From Burkholderia vietnamiensis LMG 10929 (GTDB lineage: Bacteria; Pseudomonadota; Gammaproteobacteria; Burkholderiales; Burkholderiaceae): 64,000 nucleotides of DNA. The stretch is taken from assembly GCF_000959445.1 (NCBI RefSeq), contig NZ_CP009631.1, positions 806,001-870,000 of the forward strand, read 5' to 3'. The notes beneath the pieces are model-generated. The model was not told the DNA's origin. It saw only the letters and a list, made by a program, of their open reading frames with translations, and did not search any database. The stretch's first letter is position 1. Each line of letters opens with the position of its first letter. Below, piece by piece: positions 20,100 to 29,265 of this stretch. The position numbers and the translations under genes were made by a program.

Positions 20100-21761
20100 A
20101 TGGATATCAAACGCACCGTCCTATGGGTGATCTTCTTCATGTCAGCTGTCATGCTGTACGACAACTGGCAGCGCGACCATGGACGCCCGTCGATGTTCTT
20201 CCCGAGCGCCACGCAGACGGCCCCCGCGGCCGCGAGCGGCGCATCGGGCACGGGCGCGACGACGACCGCAGGTGAAGCGCCCGCCGCCGCAGCCGGCGCC
20301 GCGCCGGCGACGACGGCACCGGCCGCGCAGGCGCAGCTCGTGAAGTTCTCGACCGACGTGTACGACGGCGAAATCGACACGCGCGGCGGCACGCTCGCGA
20401 AGCTCACGCTGAAGAAGCAGGGCGACGGCAAGCAGCCGGACCTGTACATCACGCTGTTCGATCACACGGCCGGCCACACGTATCTGGCGCGCACGGGCCT
20501 GCTCGGCGGCGACTTCCCGAACCACAACGACGTCTACACGCAGCTGAATCCGGGCGCGACGTCGCTGACGGGCGACCAGAACACGCTGAAGCTGTCGTTC
20601 GAGTCGCCGGTGAAGGGCGGCGTGAAGGTCGTGAAGACCTACACGTTCACGCGCGGCAGCTACGTGATCGGCGTCGACACCAAGATCGACAACGTCGGCA
20701 CCGCGCCGGTCACGCCGACGGTCTACATGGAGCTGGTGCGCGACAACACGGCGGTCGAAACGCCGATGTTCTCGCATACGTTCCTCGGGCCGGCGGTCTA
20801 CACGGACGCGAAGCACTTCCAGAAGATCAACTTCAGCGACCTCGACAAGAACAAGGCCGACTACGTGAACTCCGCCGACAACGGCTGGGTCGCGATGGTG
20901 CAGCACTACTTCGCCTCGGCATGGATTCCGCAGCAGGGCGTGAAGCGCGACATCTACGCTGAGAAAATCGACCCGTCGCTGTATCGCGTCGGCGTGAAGC
21001 AGCCGGTGGCCGCGATCGCGCCGGGCCGGTCGGCCGACGTGCAGGCGCGCCTGTTCGCCGGTCCGGAAGAAGAGCGCATGCTCGAAGGCATCGCGCCGGG
21101 CCTGGAGCTGGTGAAGGACTACGGCTGGGTGACGATCATCGCGAAGCCGCTGTTCTGGCTGCTCGAGAAGATCCACGGCGTGGTCGGCAACTGGGGCTGG
21201 GCGATCGTGCTGCTGACGATCCTGATCAAGGCCGTGTTCTTCCCGCTGTCGGCCGCGAGCTACAAGTCGATGGCGCGCATGAAGGAAATCACGCCGCGCA
21301 TGCAGGCGCTGCGCGAACGCTTCAAGAGCGATCCGCAGAAGATGAACGCCGCGCTGATGGAGCTGTACAAGACCGAGAAGGTGAATCCGTTCGGCGGCTG
21401 CCTGCCGGTCGTGATCCAGATCCCGGTGTTCATCTCGCTGTACTGGGTGCTGCTCGCGTCGGTCGAAATGCGCGGCGCGCCGTGGATTCTGTGGATTCAC
21501 GACCTGTCGCAGCGCGATCCGTTCTTCATCCTGCCGGTGCTGATGGCCGTGTCGATGTACGTGCAGACGAGCCTGAACCCGACGCCGCCGGACCCGGTCC
21601 AGGCGAAGATGATGAAGTTCATGCCGATCGCGTTCTCGGTGATGTTCTTCTTCTTCCCGGCCGGCCTGGTGCTGTACTACGTCGTGAACAACGTGCTGTC
21701 GATCGCGCAGCAGTACTACATCACGCGCAAGCTCGGCGGCGTAAAGAAGAAGCCGGCCTGA
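20100..21761 (+). CDS. yidC: Membrane protein insertase YidC
   Basis: YidC inserts and folds inner-membrane proteins alone or with SecYEG. The 553-residue protein starts [19 protein letters not shown], an N-terminal membrane segment of the Gram-negative type. An Ala/Thr-rich linker and a large periplasmic beta domain follow. The conserved membrane core begins about residue 365 ([18 protein letters not shown]) and contains the basic loop [17 protein letters not shown]. It ends [10 protein letters not shown]. Confidence 0.98.
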   Translation: MDIKRTVLWVIFFMSAVMLYDNWQRDHGRPSMFFPSATQTAPAAASGASGTGATTTAGEAPAAAAGAAPATTAPAAQAQLVKFSTDVYDGEIDTRGGTLAKLTLKKQGDGKQPDLYITLFDHTAGHTYLARTGLLGGDFPNHNDVYTQLNPGATSLTGDQNTLKLSFESPVKGGVKVVKTYTFTRGSYVIGVDTKIDNVGTAPVTPTVYMELVRDNTAVETPMFSHTFLGPAVYTDAKHFQKINFSDLDKNKADYVNSADNGWVAMVQHYFASAWIPQQGVKRDIYAEKIDPSLYRVGVKQPVAAIAPGRSADVQARLFAGPEEERMLEGIAPGLELVKDYGWVTIIAKPLFWLLEKIHGVVGNWGWAIVLLTILIKAVFFPLSAASYKSMARMKEITPRMQALRERFKSDPQKMNAALMELYKTEKVNPFGGCLPVVIQIPVFISLYWVLLASVEMRGAPWILWIHDLSQRDPFFILPVLMAVSMYVQTSLNPTPPDPVQAKMMKFMPIAFSVMFFFFPAGLVLYYVVNNVLSIAQQYYITRKLGGVKKKPA

Positions 21762-21805
21762 GGCCCGTTGCACGCGCGGGCGGTCCGGCCGCTCGCGATG
21801 CACGT

Positions 21806-21841
21806 AAAAAAACCGCATGGAGCGATCCATGCGGTTTTTTG
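21806..21841. terminator. Bidirectional intrinsic terminator after yidC
   Basis: The stem accgcatgga/tccatgcggt, with A-run before and T-run after, is a textbook terminator for yidC and also faces the convergent HTH gene. Confidence 0.92.
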
Positions 21842-21878
21842 TTTTGGGCGCGGCCGCTGCCGGTTCGGCTGCTGACGT

Positions 21879-22316
21879 TCAGGCCTTTTTCGCGTCGGCT
21901 TTCGCATCGCCGCCGTAGAACTGCTCGATCAGTTCCTGAACGAGGTAGCGCTGATGCGGCGCCAGCGCCTCGATCTTCGACGCGAGTTCGATCGTCTCTG
22001 CAGTCGGCGGATAGCGCTCGTCGCGCGGTAGCGGTTGTGGCGTCGCGTGCTCGTTCAGGCTCGGCGACGGGCCGTAGTGCAGCCAATGCAGTTCGACGCG
22101 CAACCAATTGGCCAGCGTTTCGAGTTTGTCCGGCGTGGGAATCGTGCGGCCCGTCAGCCACTTGTGCGCGGTTTGCGGCGAAACCGGCTGCTCGCCGCGG
22201 TGGCGCAGATTGAAGCGGTTGGCGAGTTCCGTCGCGCCAGTGACCTTCTCCGGGCTGCGCCGCAGGGCGAATTTCAGGCGTTCCGAGAACGCAGCTTTTT
22301 CTTCGGGTGTCGGCAT
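21879..22316 (-). CDS. Small HTH (XRE-type) transcriptional regulator
   Basis: The 145-residue cytoplasmic protein has a helix-turn-helix at about residues 18-65 (FNLRHRGEQPVSPQTAHKWL, then TGRTIPTPDKLETLANWL), the pattern of phage-repressor-like regulators. The C-terminal half is helical with a Lys/Ala end. A TTG at 22331 with AGGGG next to it is an alternative start that adds five residues. Its targets are not known. The inverted repeat at 22501-22518 in the upstream gap is a candidate operator. Confidence 0.8.
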   Translation of the reverse strand: MPTPEEKAAFSERLKFALRRSPEKVTGATELANRFNLRHRGEQPVSPQTAHKWLTGRTIPTPDKLETLANWLRVELHWLHYGPSPSLNEHATPQPLPRDERYPPTAETIELASKIEALAPHQRYLVQELIEQFYGGDAKADAKKA

Positions 22317-22652
22317 GGGGTGATTGTGCAATTCCCCTGTTGCTTATCAGACAACCGCACGGGCTAAACATAGCCTGTTCAGACGAATCCCATCCTGTCG
22401 ACGTATGCGCAATGGAATTGGGGACCCGAGCGTTCGCCCGTTCTGGTGGGCAGACGTGTCCGAAACAAGCAGGCTAGGTCAGGCTGTGTTGGTACTCGAC
22501 TTATCCCTGGCGGGATAAATTCGGCCGAGTTCGAGGCCCACGCAACGGGCGGTGGCATGAGGGCCGGCACGCTACAATGCCGGCGTCCTGCTGCCCAAAG
22601 TGTTGTACGGGCGCAGCATTCACCGTCCGCTCACCAGATTCATCCGACTCCC
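22317..22652. other. Divergent intergenic region between the HTH gene and mnmE
   Basis: This 336-base gap must hold promoters for both neighbours. A TACAAT at 22573-22578 is a candidate -10 for mnmE, set inside a short gccggc/gccggc inverted repeat. The palindrome at 22501-22518 is annotated separately. No gene is seen. Confidence 0.45.
22501..22518. promoter_or_regulatory. Perfect inverted repeat ttatccc-tggc-gggataa, candidate operator
   Basis: A 7-bp perfect inverted repeat with a 4-base centre lies between the divergent HTH regulator and mnmE. This size and symmetry suit a dimeric HTH repressor, so autoregulation by the neighbouring gene is possible. Confidence 0.4.
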
Positions 22653-24047
22653 ATGCTCGCTACCGATTCCGATCCGATCGTCGCCATTGCCACTGCCGCC
22701 GGCCGGGGCGGCATCGGCGTCGTCCGCGTGTCGTTCGGGCGCGGCGGCGAGGCGGCCGCGCAGGCGTTGAGCGACGCGTTGTGCGGGCAGCGGCTCGCGC
22801 CGCGCCACGCGAGCTACGTGCCGTTCGTCGACGCGCATGGCGCGCCGCTCGACCGCGGGATCGCGCTGTATTTCCCCGCGCCGCATTCGTACACCGGCGA
22901 GCATGTGCTCGAGCTGCAAGGTCATGGCGGGCCGATCGTGATGCAGCTGCTGTTGCAGCGTTGCCTCGATGCCGGCCGCGGCTTCGGGCTGCGGCTCGCG
23001 GAGCCGGGCGAATTCACGCGTCGCGCGTTCCTGAACGACAAGCTGGACCTCGCGCAGGCCGAGGCCGTCGCCGATCTGATCGAAGCGAGTACCGAGGCGG
23101 CGGCGCGCTCGGCGGGCCGCTCGCTCGACGGCGCGTTCTCGCGGCAGATCCATGCGCTGGTCGAAGACGTGATCACGCTGCGGATGCTCGTCGAGGCGAC
23201 GCTCGATTTCCCGGAAGAGGAAATCGACTTCCTCGAGGCGGCCGATGCGCGCGGCAAGCTCGCGAAGATCCGCGAGCAGCTCGCGCACGTGCTCGGCGAC
23301 GCGCGGCAGGGCGCGCTGCTGCGCGAGGGCCTGTCGGTGGTGCTCGCGGGGCAGCCGAACGTCGGCAAGTCGTCGCTGCTGAACGCGCTCGCCGGCGCGG
23401 AGCTGGCGATCGTCACGCCGATCGCGGGCACGACGCGCGACAAGGTCGCGCAGACGATTCAGGTCGAGGGGATTCCGCTGCACATCATCGATACGGCCGG
23501 CTTGCGCGAGACCGAAGACGAAGTCGAGCGGATCGGCATCGCGCGCACGTGGAGCGAGATCGAGCGCGCCGACGTCGTGCTGCATCTGCTCGATTCGCGT
23601 ACGGGGATGACGCCGGAGGACGAGACGATCGCCGCGCGTTTTCCGGACGGCGTGCCGGTCGTGCGCGTGTTGAACAAGACCGACCTGACCGGCGTGCCCG
23701 CGTGCGTCGAGCATCCGGCGGCGGCAGGCGATCTGACGGAAGTGCATCTGTCGGCCAAGCGCGGCGACGGCATCGACATGCTGCGCGCGGAACTGCTGCG
23801 GATCGCCGGATGGCAGGCGGGCGCCGAAGGCGTCTATCTGGCGCGCGAGCGGCATCTGATCGCGCTGCGCGCGGCGCAGGAACATCTGGCGCAGGCGGCC
23901 GATCACGCGGAGCAGCGCGCGCAGTCGCTGGATTTGTTCGCGGAGGAGTTGCGGCTCGCGCAGGAGCAGCTCAATGCGATTACGGGGGAATTTACGTCGG
24001 ACGATCTGCTGGGGGTGATTTTCAGCAGGTTTTGTATCGGCAAGTGA
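22653..24047 (+). CDS. mnmE: tRNA modification GTPase MnmE
   Basis: MnmE, with MnmG, adds the carboxymethylaminomethyl group at wobble uridine 34 of several tRNAs. The 464-residue protein has the folate-binding N domain ([20 protein letters not shown]) and a helical region. The G domain has [14 protein letters not shown] (G1), [10 protein letters not shown] (G2), [13 protein letters not shown] (G3) and NKTD (G4). It ends in the diagnostic FCIGK, whose Cys is needed for activity. It is complete and of standard length. Confidence 0.98.
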   Translation: MLATDSDPIVAIATAAGRGGIGVVRVSFGRGGEAAAQALSDALCGQRLAPRHASYVPFVDAHGAPLDRGIALYFPAPHSYTGEHVLELQGHGGPIVMQLLLQRCLDAGRGFGLRLAEPGEFTRRAFLNDKLDLAQAEAVADLIEASTEAAARSAGRSLDGAFSRQIHALVEDVITLRMLVEATLDFPEEEIDFLEAADARGKLAKIREQLAHVLGDARQGALLREGLSVVLAGQPNVGKSSLLNALAGAELAIVTPIAGTTRDKVAQTIQVEGIPLHIIDTAGLRETEDEVERIGIARTWSEIERADVVLHLLDSRTGMTPEDETIAARFPDGVPVVRVLNKTDLTGVPACVEHPAAAGDLTEVHLSAKRGDGIDMLRAELLRIAGWQAGAEGVYLARERHLIALRAAQEHLAQAADHAEQRAQSLDLFAEELRLAQEQLNAITGEFTSDDLLGVIFSRFCIGK

Positions 24048-24053
24048 CCGGTT

Positions 24054-24090
24054 CCGAGGCCGGCTGCTGCGAGCCAATCGCCGGCCTCGG
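24054..24090. terminator. Strong 11-bp hairpin after mnmE
   Basis: ccgaggccggc at 24054-24064 pairs perfectly with gccggcctcgg at 24080-24090. There is no T-run, so it is either an unusual terminator or an RNA-stabilising structure at the end of the mnmE transcript. Confidence 0.5.
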
Positions 24091-24139
24091 CCCGCCGCGC
24101 CGCTCAGGTCCGCCGCGAAGCGGCCGGACCTTCACGCAA

Positions 24140-24262
24140 TCAATCCCAATGACGATGGTGATGGTAATACCCGTCACCGTAATACCCGCCACCATCAGGC
24201 ACCACGATGCAGCCGCTCAACAGCACGGCTACACCGGCAATCAGCAAAAGGGTTTTCTTCAT
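24140..24262 (-). CDS. Very small lipoprotein with Tyr/His-rich tail
   Basis: The 40-residue product MKKTLLLIAGVAVLLSGC has a complete signal peptide with lipobox LLSGC. It would leave only about 23 mature residues after Cys18, rich in Gly, Tyr and His (GYYGDGYYHHHRHWD). It is anchored in the envelope. The His cluster could bind metal; this is inference. A longer frame to 24376 lacks a signal peptide and is not used. It reads toward mnmE. Confidence 0.75.
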   Translation of the reverse strand: MKKTLLLIAGVAVLLSGCIVVPDGGGYYGDGYYHHHRHWD

Positions 24263-24410
24263 CGTGCTCACCTGCGCGGATTCGAGATGAATCGAGCATA
24301 GCGAGCGCGGTCGGCACCGGCTGTAAGCGATCGTTTCGCCGAACCGCAATCGGTAACGGCGGATTATTCCGGTCACATTGACCGTAACAACTGCGATTCC
24401 TCCGACGTTT

Positions 24411-25769
24411 TCACCCCATCACCACGCAGTTGCGCCCCGCATCCTTCGCGCGGTACAGCGCGCCGTCGGCGGCTTCGATCAACGCATCGGGTGTCGACAG
24501 TTCATCGGCCGACACGGTCGCGCAGCCGATGCTGACGCTCACGCGGCCCGTCGGCGACGAGGGCATCGGCAGGTCGAGCCGCAGCACGGCTTCGCGTGCT
24601 TCGTCGGCCACGATGCGCGCCCCGCGCGCGCCGGTGTTCGGCAGCACGATCGCGAACTCTTCGCCGCCGTAGCGCGCGACGATGTCGGCCGGCCGCCGCA
24701 CCGCGCCCGCCAGCGCCTGCGCGACCGCGATCAGGCACGCATCGCCCTTCACGTGACCGAACGCGTCGTTGTATGCCTTGAAGTGATCGACGTCGACCAT
24801 CAGCAGCGACAACGGCTCGCTCTGCCGCCGCGCCTGCAGAAACAGCGTATGAAAATGATCGTTGAAGTGACTGCGGTTGAACGCGCCCGTCAGCCCGTCG
24901 CGTGCCGATGAGCGCACGAGCGTCGTGTGGGCCTCGAACAGCTGCTGATACAGCTTCGTCACTTCCCAGGCGAGCACGCAGACCAGCACGCCGGGCGTGA
25001 ACATGCTGAACACGCGCGCGAGATACCAGCCGACCGTGAAGCGATGAGTCGTCAGCAGATTCAGCGTCGTGTCGGTGACGCAGGCGAGCATGGCGATCGC
25101 GAGCCACAGGTCGAGCGTGGTGCGCAACCGGCCGGCCGCCAGCACCGTCACCAGCGCGAGCGCATTGGCGATCCACACCGCGAGCCCGATGCCGTTCACG
25201 GGCAGCAATGCGGCGGCGTCCGGCGGTTGCAGCGCGGGCGGCAACGCCACGTTCAGCGCGAGCACACCGAGCAGCGCCGCCGCGACGGCCGGTCCGCCGA
25301 CCAGGACGAGCGCCCACAGGCGCGTCTGCGCCGCGCCGACGGGCACGCGCGTGAACCGCTCGCGCGCGACCAGCGCGGCCATCACGAAGCACGGGAAGCC
25401 GGTGTGCCAGAAGACCCACATCCACGCGGCGCTTTGCGGGCGCGCGCCGAGCAGGCCATGCGGCGCGAACACGCCGGGGAAGGTGAGCAGCTGCAGCGCG
25501 ACGGCCAATGCGGTGAACGCGTAAGCGCCGCCGAGCGCACCGAGCACGGGCTGGCGCGTGACGGTGAATTGGGCGCCGAGGAAGAACGCCGCGATGCTCG
25601 CGGTGGTGAACACGGTGAGCGCGCACATCGGCATGAACGGCTCGACGGCCGGCAGCGCGACGTTCGCCTGCGGCACGGCGATCGCGAGCGCGAGCACGAT
25701 GACGAGCGCCGTCAGTGCGCCGAACCACAGCTGACGGCCCGTCGTATGCTGGATCAGGATGCCATCCAT
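24411..25769 (-). CDS. Membrane-bound GGDEF diguanylate cyclase
   Basis: This protein should make cyclic di-GMP. The 452 residues comprise several N-terminal hydrophobic segments over about 270 residues (a membrane sensor), a short linker, and a GGDEF domain starting at RDGLTGAFNRSHFND. The active-site motif is intact as RYGGEEFAIVLPN, and RPAD five residues upstream fits the inhibitory I-site that binds product. No EAL domain is present. I take MDGILIQHTTGRQ as the start. The signal it senses is not known. Confidence 0.9.
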   Translation of the reverse strand: MDGILIQHTTGRQLWFGALTALVIVLALAIAVPQANVALPAVEPFMPMCALTVFTTASIAAFFLGAQFTVTRQPVLGALGGAYAFTALAVALQLLTFPGVFAPHGLLGARPQSAAWMWVFWHTGFPCFVMAALVARERFTRVPVGAAQTRLWALVLVGGPAVAAALLGVLALNVALPPALQPPDAAALLPVNGIGLAVWIANALALVTVLAAGRLRTTLDLWLAIAMLACVTDTTLNLLTTHRFTVGWYLARVFSMFTPGVLVCVLAWEVTKLYQQLFEAHTTLVRSSARDGLTGAFNRSHFNDHFHTLFLQARRQSEPLSLLMVDVDHFKAYNDAFGHVKGDACLIAVAQALAGAVRRPADIVARYGGEEFAIVLPNTGARGARIVADEAREAVLRLDLPMPSSPTGRVSVSIGCATVSADELSTPDALIEAADGALYRAKDAGRNCVVMG

Positions 25770-25882
25770 CGCGCCCCCTGCGCTCTCGTGCCGGAACGCC
25801 CGGCTCGATGCCGGGCGCGGCCATGCATCCGGCCGCGGTGCGACGGGTGCGGCCCCGATCCTATCGCGTTATTGGTGCGCGC

Positions 25883-26131
25883 TCAAACGCCCAGGCCCGG
25901 CCCGTAGTTGCCGGCGACCAGACGGGTGACTTCGTCGACGCTCGCGTAGTCCTGTTCCGGGAGGCCATCCAGCATCGACAGCACTTCGTTGCTCGCGCCG
26001 GCGTCGCGCGCGGCGTCGACGAGCGCATCCTTGTTCGCCGGGTAGCGAACGGTCGCGAGCACGTCGGCGATCTGCAGGTCGATCGCTTCGGCGGGGATAT
26101 CGTGGGAAGGCAGAACAGGTTTGTCGTTCAC
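25883..26131 (-). CDS. DUF2795 domain protein
   Basis: This is a small acidic cytoplasmic protein of 82 residues whose C-terminal half (ADVLATVRYPANKDALVDAA through GLPEQDYASVDEVTRLV) matches the DUF2795 pattern. I prefer the GTG start at 26131 (VNDKPVLPSHDIPAEAI). The frame is open to 26341, but that part is Arg-rich and overlaps another small gene. Function unknown. Confidence 0.72.
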   Translation of the reverse strand: MNDKPVLPSHDIPAEAIDLQIADVLATVRYPANKDALVDAARDAGASNEVLSMLDGLPEQDYASVDEVTRLVAGNYGPGLGV

Positions 26132-26240
26132 AGCGGAGTCTCGTGGGTTGAGCGGCAATGGGTGGTCATGAGGGCACGGCAACGGCGCCCGCATCGCTGC
26201 GGCCGACCGGCAGCCGGACGCAAACCGCACGGCGAGCGAT

Positions 26241-26411
26241 TCAATGGCCGCGCCGTACGCGACGCCACGGATGTTTCCAGTCGATGTGCGGCGCGTTCTC
26301 GTCGCGCGGATGCTGGCGCCGGTGTTCCTGCCACAGTTCATCGGAGAACAGCGCGGCCACGATCACGAGTGGCAGTACGAGGAAGATGCCGAGTATGACT
26401 TGCTCGATCAC
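26241..26411 (-). CDS. 56-residue single-span membrane protein
   Basis: This small gene begins with GTG at 26411, with a perfect GGAGG five bases upstream. The product starts MIEQVILGIFLVLPLVIVAA, one hydrophobic span, followed by a polar and basic tail (SDELWQEHRRQHPRDENAPH, ending WRRVRRGH). I do not recognise a family. The strong ribosome site, membrane profile and positive cytoplasmic end support a real gene. It stops 109 bases before the DUF2795 gene on the same strand. Confidence 0.65.
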   Translation of the reverse strand: MIEQVILGIFLVLPLVIVAALFSDELWQEHRRQHPRDENAPHIDWKHPWRRVRRGH

Positions 26412-26562
26412 GATAGCCTCCGTGCGGTGGCAGGAACCGTCCTTTCCATTCTAGGCTCTGAGCTTCACCCGCGGTCAACTTCTTACAGTGCGGAACGCGG
26501 CGTTAGAACGTCGCGTCTCAGCGGCGTTTCGCGCGTACGCGGGCATCGAAAAGGAAACCAAC

Positions 26563-27105
26563 ATGCAACTCCAGAACGACAAGCACACGCTCGCGCTACG
26601 GCCGCTCGAGCGCCAGGATCTGCGCTTCGTACACGAATTGAACAACGACGCGAAGATCATGCGCTACTGGTTCGAGGAACCGTACGAAACCTTCTCCGAA
26701 CTGTCGCAGCTGTACGATCGCCACGTGCACGATCAGCGCGAACGGCGTTTCGTCGCGGTCGATGCGCGGGACGACCTGGTCGGCCTCGTCGAGCTGATCG
26801 AGCTCGACTACATCCACCGCCGCGGCGAATTCCAGATCATCATCGCACCGCAATGCCAGGGCCGCGGGTACGCGGGGCAGGCCACGCGGCTTGCGATCGA
26901 ATATGCATTCAAGGTGCTGAACCTGCGCAAGCTGTACCTGATCGTCGATACGTCGAATGCGGCGGCGATTCACGTGTACGAGAAATGCGGATTCCAGCAC
27001 GAAGCGGAATTGAGGGAAGAATTTTTCGGAAACGGGTCTTATCACAACGCGTTTCGGATGTGCATCTTCCAGCGGGACTATTTCGAACGGCAGCCGGCCG
27101 ACTGA
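26563..27105 (+). CDS. speG: Spermidine N1-acetyltransferase
   Basis: SpeG is a GNAT enzyme that acetylates spermidine and spermine with acetyl-CoA, limiting polyamine toxicity. The 180-residue product has the SpeG hallmark stretch [19 protein letters not shown] near the N terminus, the acetyl-CoA loop [11 protein letters not shown], and the C-terminal pattern [17 protein letters not shown]. Length agrees with E. coli SpeG (186). AAGGAAACC precedes the ATG at 26563, which I prefer over the open frame from 26488. Confidence 0.92.
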   Translation: MQLQNDKHTLALRPLERQDLRFVHELNNDAKIMRYWFEEPYETFSELSQLYDRHVHDQRERRFVAVDARDDLVGLVELIELDYIHRRGEFQIIIAPQCQGRGYAGQATRLAIEYAFKVLNLRKLYLIVDTSNAAAIHVYEKCGFQHEAELREEFFGNGSYHNAFRMCIFQRDYFERQPAD

Positions 27106-27603
27106 ATAACCTATGGTAAAAGCGAAAATGCGCGGGGGCGGATGGCCGGCAATGGACCGTCTGCGCATGCGGGAAAATACGGATAAATACGCGCGCGCTT
27201 ATAGCTGGCATTTTTCTTGTTAGCGGATTTTGTGCTGCGGCAATGCGGTAAATTCATATCGTTGTCCGCGACTTTATGTGCGTTGCACCAATCAGGTCGC
27301 GCGACTGAAATGAATTATCCAAACCGTTCAGGCGGCACGGCGTAATTCAGCTGAAAGGGTTGCTGGATAACGCTGCAGGCGGGGCGCCGCGGCGTCGCGT
27401 GCCGTACCGGATAATCCGGCACCCGGCCGCGGACCGCCAAAAATCAGGTGTGTGCCGGGTGCGACAATCCGCCGCTATTGCGATCGCACAACAAATGTGC
27501 TTGCTATCGCTTTCCGGTCTTCTAAAGTGAAAAACGCGGGTGTGCGATCACCTTTAAACACATAGCTAAACCAGGCTGGCGCCCGCAAGCATGGAGACAG
27601 AAC
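27106..27603. other. Intergenic region with paired inverted repeats
   Basis: No gene was seen in 498 bases. A 9-bp hairpin arm pair gcacccggc (27419-27427) / gccgggtgc (27454-27462) lies in it. Promoter and operator-like elements near 27482-27549 are listed separately. Confidence 0.45.
27482..27549 (+). promoter_or_regulatory. Promoter flanked by a 9-bp inverted repeat
   Basis: TTGCTA (27501-27506) and TAAAGT (27523-27528), 16 bases apart, form a plausible promoter for the secreted protein at 27604. It is bracketed by gatcgcaca (27482-27490) and its exact reverse complement tgtgcgatc (27541-27549). A regulator binding both could loop or block the promoter. Confidence 0.5.
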
Positions 27604-27951
27604 ATGATGAAGCGAACCGGTATTCTTTTTGCGGTCGTCGGCGCATTTTGCGCGGTGTCGGTGGCTCAGGCCGGCGGCGATTCGGCCGTCAAGCCGACGC
27701 AGGAAATCCAGCTGACGAAGAATGCATGGGGTTGCCTGTCGAAGGACAATCTGGACTCCGTACTGAGCCACGAGCGTGACGGCCAGTCGCAGGCGAAGCA
27801 GCAGTACTTCGACGACTACCGTTGCCTGTCGGTGCCCGAAGGCCAGCGTTTCCGCGTGGTGTCGGTCGACCAGGGCGACGTGCAGTTCGTCAGCGCCGAG
27901 AACAGCGATCAGCAAGGCCTCTGGACCGACTCGCGCTTCGTCAAGCAGTAA
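27604..27951 (+). CDS. Small secreted (periplasmic) protein
   Basis: The 115-residue product has a classic signal peptide (MMKRTGILFAVVGAFCAVSV, cleaved after AQA). The mature part of about 90 residues has two cysteines (GCLSKD and YRCLSVPEG) that could form a disulfide, and ends WTDSRFVKQ. I do not recognise the family. The start could be either of two adjacent ATGs; GGAGA lies upstream. Confidence 0.8.
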   Translation: MMKRTGILFAVVGAFCAVSVAQAGGDSAVKPTQEIQLTKNAWGCLSKDNLDSVLSHERDGQSQAKQQYFDDYRCLSVPEGQRFRVVSVDQGDVQFVSAENSDQQGLWTDSRFVKQ

Positions 27952-28128
27952 CCGCACGCGTTCCTCTCGCACCCGCACGCCGGCGCCGCAGCGTCGGCGG
28001 CGCGGCTCGACTACGGCCCGGTTCCCGCCGGGCCGTCGTGCTGTGACGCTGCCGCCCGGCGACGCACGCCGCGCATTCGGTATCATCACGACCCGACCGA
28101 ACCGAATGCCCGCCCGGGCCGCATCCGC

Positions 28129-28683
28129 ATGGCGCTGAAATCCACGATCTACAAAGCCGAACTGCAAATCGCCGACATGGATCGGCATTACTACGCCGAT
28201 CACGCGTTGACGGTGGCCCGTCACCCGTCGGAGACCGACGAGCGGATGATGGTGCGCATCGTCGCGTTCGCGCTGTTCGCGCACGAGCGCCTCGAATTCT
28301 GCAAGGGGCTGTCGGACGTCGACGAACCGGACCTGTGGCAGAAGGACCTCACGGGCGCGATCGACGTATGGATCGAGGCCGGCCAGCCGGACGAGCGGCG
28401 CATCGCGAAGGCGGCGGGCCGCGCCGGCCAGGTCACGGTGATCGCGTATGGCGGCAAGACCTCGGACATCTGGTGGCAAGGCGTGCGCAGCAAGGTCGAA
28501 CGGCTGCGCAACGTGCAGGTGCTGTCGCTCGACGACGGTGTCGCGGCAGCGCTCGGGCGCCTCGCGGAGCGCACGATGCGCCTGCAGTGCACGGTGCAGG
28601 ACGGCGCCGCCTGGATCTCGAGCGCCGACCACGATCCCATCGCCGTCGAATGGACGGTGCTGAAGGCGCGCGGCGACGCGTGA
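28129..28683 (+). CDS. yaeQ: YaeQ family protein
   Basis: This 184-residue cytoplasmic protein matches the YaeQ family from start to end (MALKSTIYKAELQIADMDRH; TDERMMVRIVAFALFAHERL; DLWQKDLTGAIDVWIEAGQP). YaeQ has a PD-(D/E)XK nuclease-like fold and was first noted as a suppressor of rfaH mutants; its biochemical role is unclear. The acidic and Lys residues of the fold can be recognised around E67 to K115. Nothing unusual. Confidence 0.93.
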   Translation: MALKSTIYKAELQIADMDRHYYADHALTVARHPSETDERMMVRIVAFALFAHERLEFCKGLSDVDEPDLWQKDLTGAIDVWIEAGQPDERRIAKAAGRAGQVTVIAYGGKTSDIWWQGVRSKVERLRNVQVLSLDDGVAAALGRLAERTMRLQCTVQDGAAWISSADHDPIAVEWTVLKARGDA

Positions 28684-28693
28684 CGGCCGACGC

Positions 28694-29107
28694 CTAGCCG
28701 TGGGCGGGAGGCGGCCCCTTGAACTCGAGCATGTTGCCTTCGGGATCGAACAGATAGATCGACGGCCCGTAGCCGCCGGCGCCGTAGCGTTCGGCCGGCG
28801 TGCCGGGGCGCGCGCCATGCGCGGCGAAATGCTCGATCAGCGCGTCGGGGTCGAACGGCTCGACGCGCAGGCACAGATGGTCGAGATTGCGGCCGGTGCC
28901 GGGCGGGCCGCTGTCGGGCCGGTCGATCGGGCCGCCGACCGACAGCAGGTCGATCAAGGCATCGCCGGCGCGTAGCTGCACGAGGCCGAGATCGGGTTGT
29001 TCCTTCTCCACGTGGCAGCCGAGGGCGTCGCAGTAAAAGCGCGTCATGGCGGCCATGTCGGCCACGCGCAGCACGACGTGATCGATCGCGCGGATGGTCG
29101 GTTTCAT
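28694..29107 (-). CDS. VOC (glyoxalase/bleomycin-resistance) superfamily protein
   Basis: The 137-residue single-domain protein has the paired beta-alpha-beta-beta-beta modules of the vicinal oxygen chelate fold: IRAIDHVVLRVADMAAMTRF at the start, LDHLCLRV in the middle and YLFDPEGNMLEFKGP at the end. These supply the His/Glu metal ligands. It resembles small dioxygenase- or virulence-type VOC proteins; the substrate is unknown. The ATG at 29107 has AAGGAG upstream; the extended frame to 29266 crosses the candidate sRNA and is rejected. Confidence 0.88.
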   Translation of the reverse strand: MKPTIRAIDHVVLRVADMAAMTRFYCDALGCHVEKEQPDLGLVQLRAGDALIDLLSVGGPIDRPDSGPPGTGRNLDHLCLRVEPFDPDALIEHFAAHGARPGTPAERYGAGGYGPSIYLFDPEGNMLEFKGPPPAHG

Positions 29108-29192
29108 GAGCGGGCACTCCTTCGCGAATGGCGTGCACCGAGTGTAGACCGCGCCCACGACGGCTGCCGGCGCGCGGCCCGATCGCCGGACG

Positions 29193-29226
29193 AAAAAAAG
29201 CCCGCTCACGCAATGCGGAGCGGGCT
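29193..29226 (-). terminator. Intrinsic terminator of the candidate sRNA
   Basis: The 7-bp GC stem with 12-base loop is followed on the minus strand by TTTTTTT (29199-29193). No protein gene on this strand ends here, which is what draws attention to a short RNA. Confidence 0.85.
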
Positions 29227-29261
29227 TAATCCATATCAGGAGGAGACATGGAGGAGACAGT
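29193..29261 (-). ncRNA. Candidate small RNA with two anti-Shine-Dalgarno motifs
   Basis: On the minus strand a promoter (TTGCAA at 29294-29289, 17-base spacer, TATAGT at 29271-29266) would start a transcript near 29261. The RNA carries TGTCTCCTCC twice (29259-29250 and 29248-29239), both complementary to ribosome-binding sites, in a region likely to be single-stranded. It ends with a perfect GCCCGCT/AGCGGGC stem and seven T. Promoter, seeds and terminator together describe a trans-acting, probably Hfq-binding sRNA of about 69 nt. On the plus strand the same bases mimic AGGAGGAGACATG before a 39-codon frame. I regard that as the complement of the seeds, but a peptide gene is the alternative. 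Confidence 0.68.
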
Positions 29262-29265
29262 TCCA

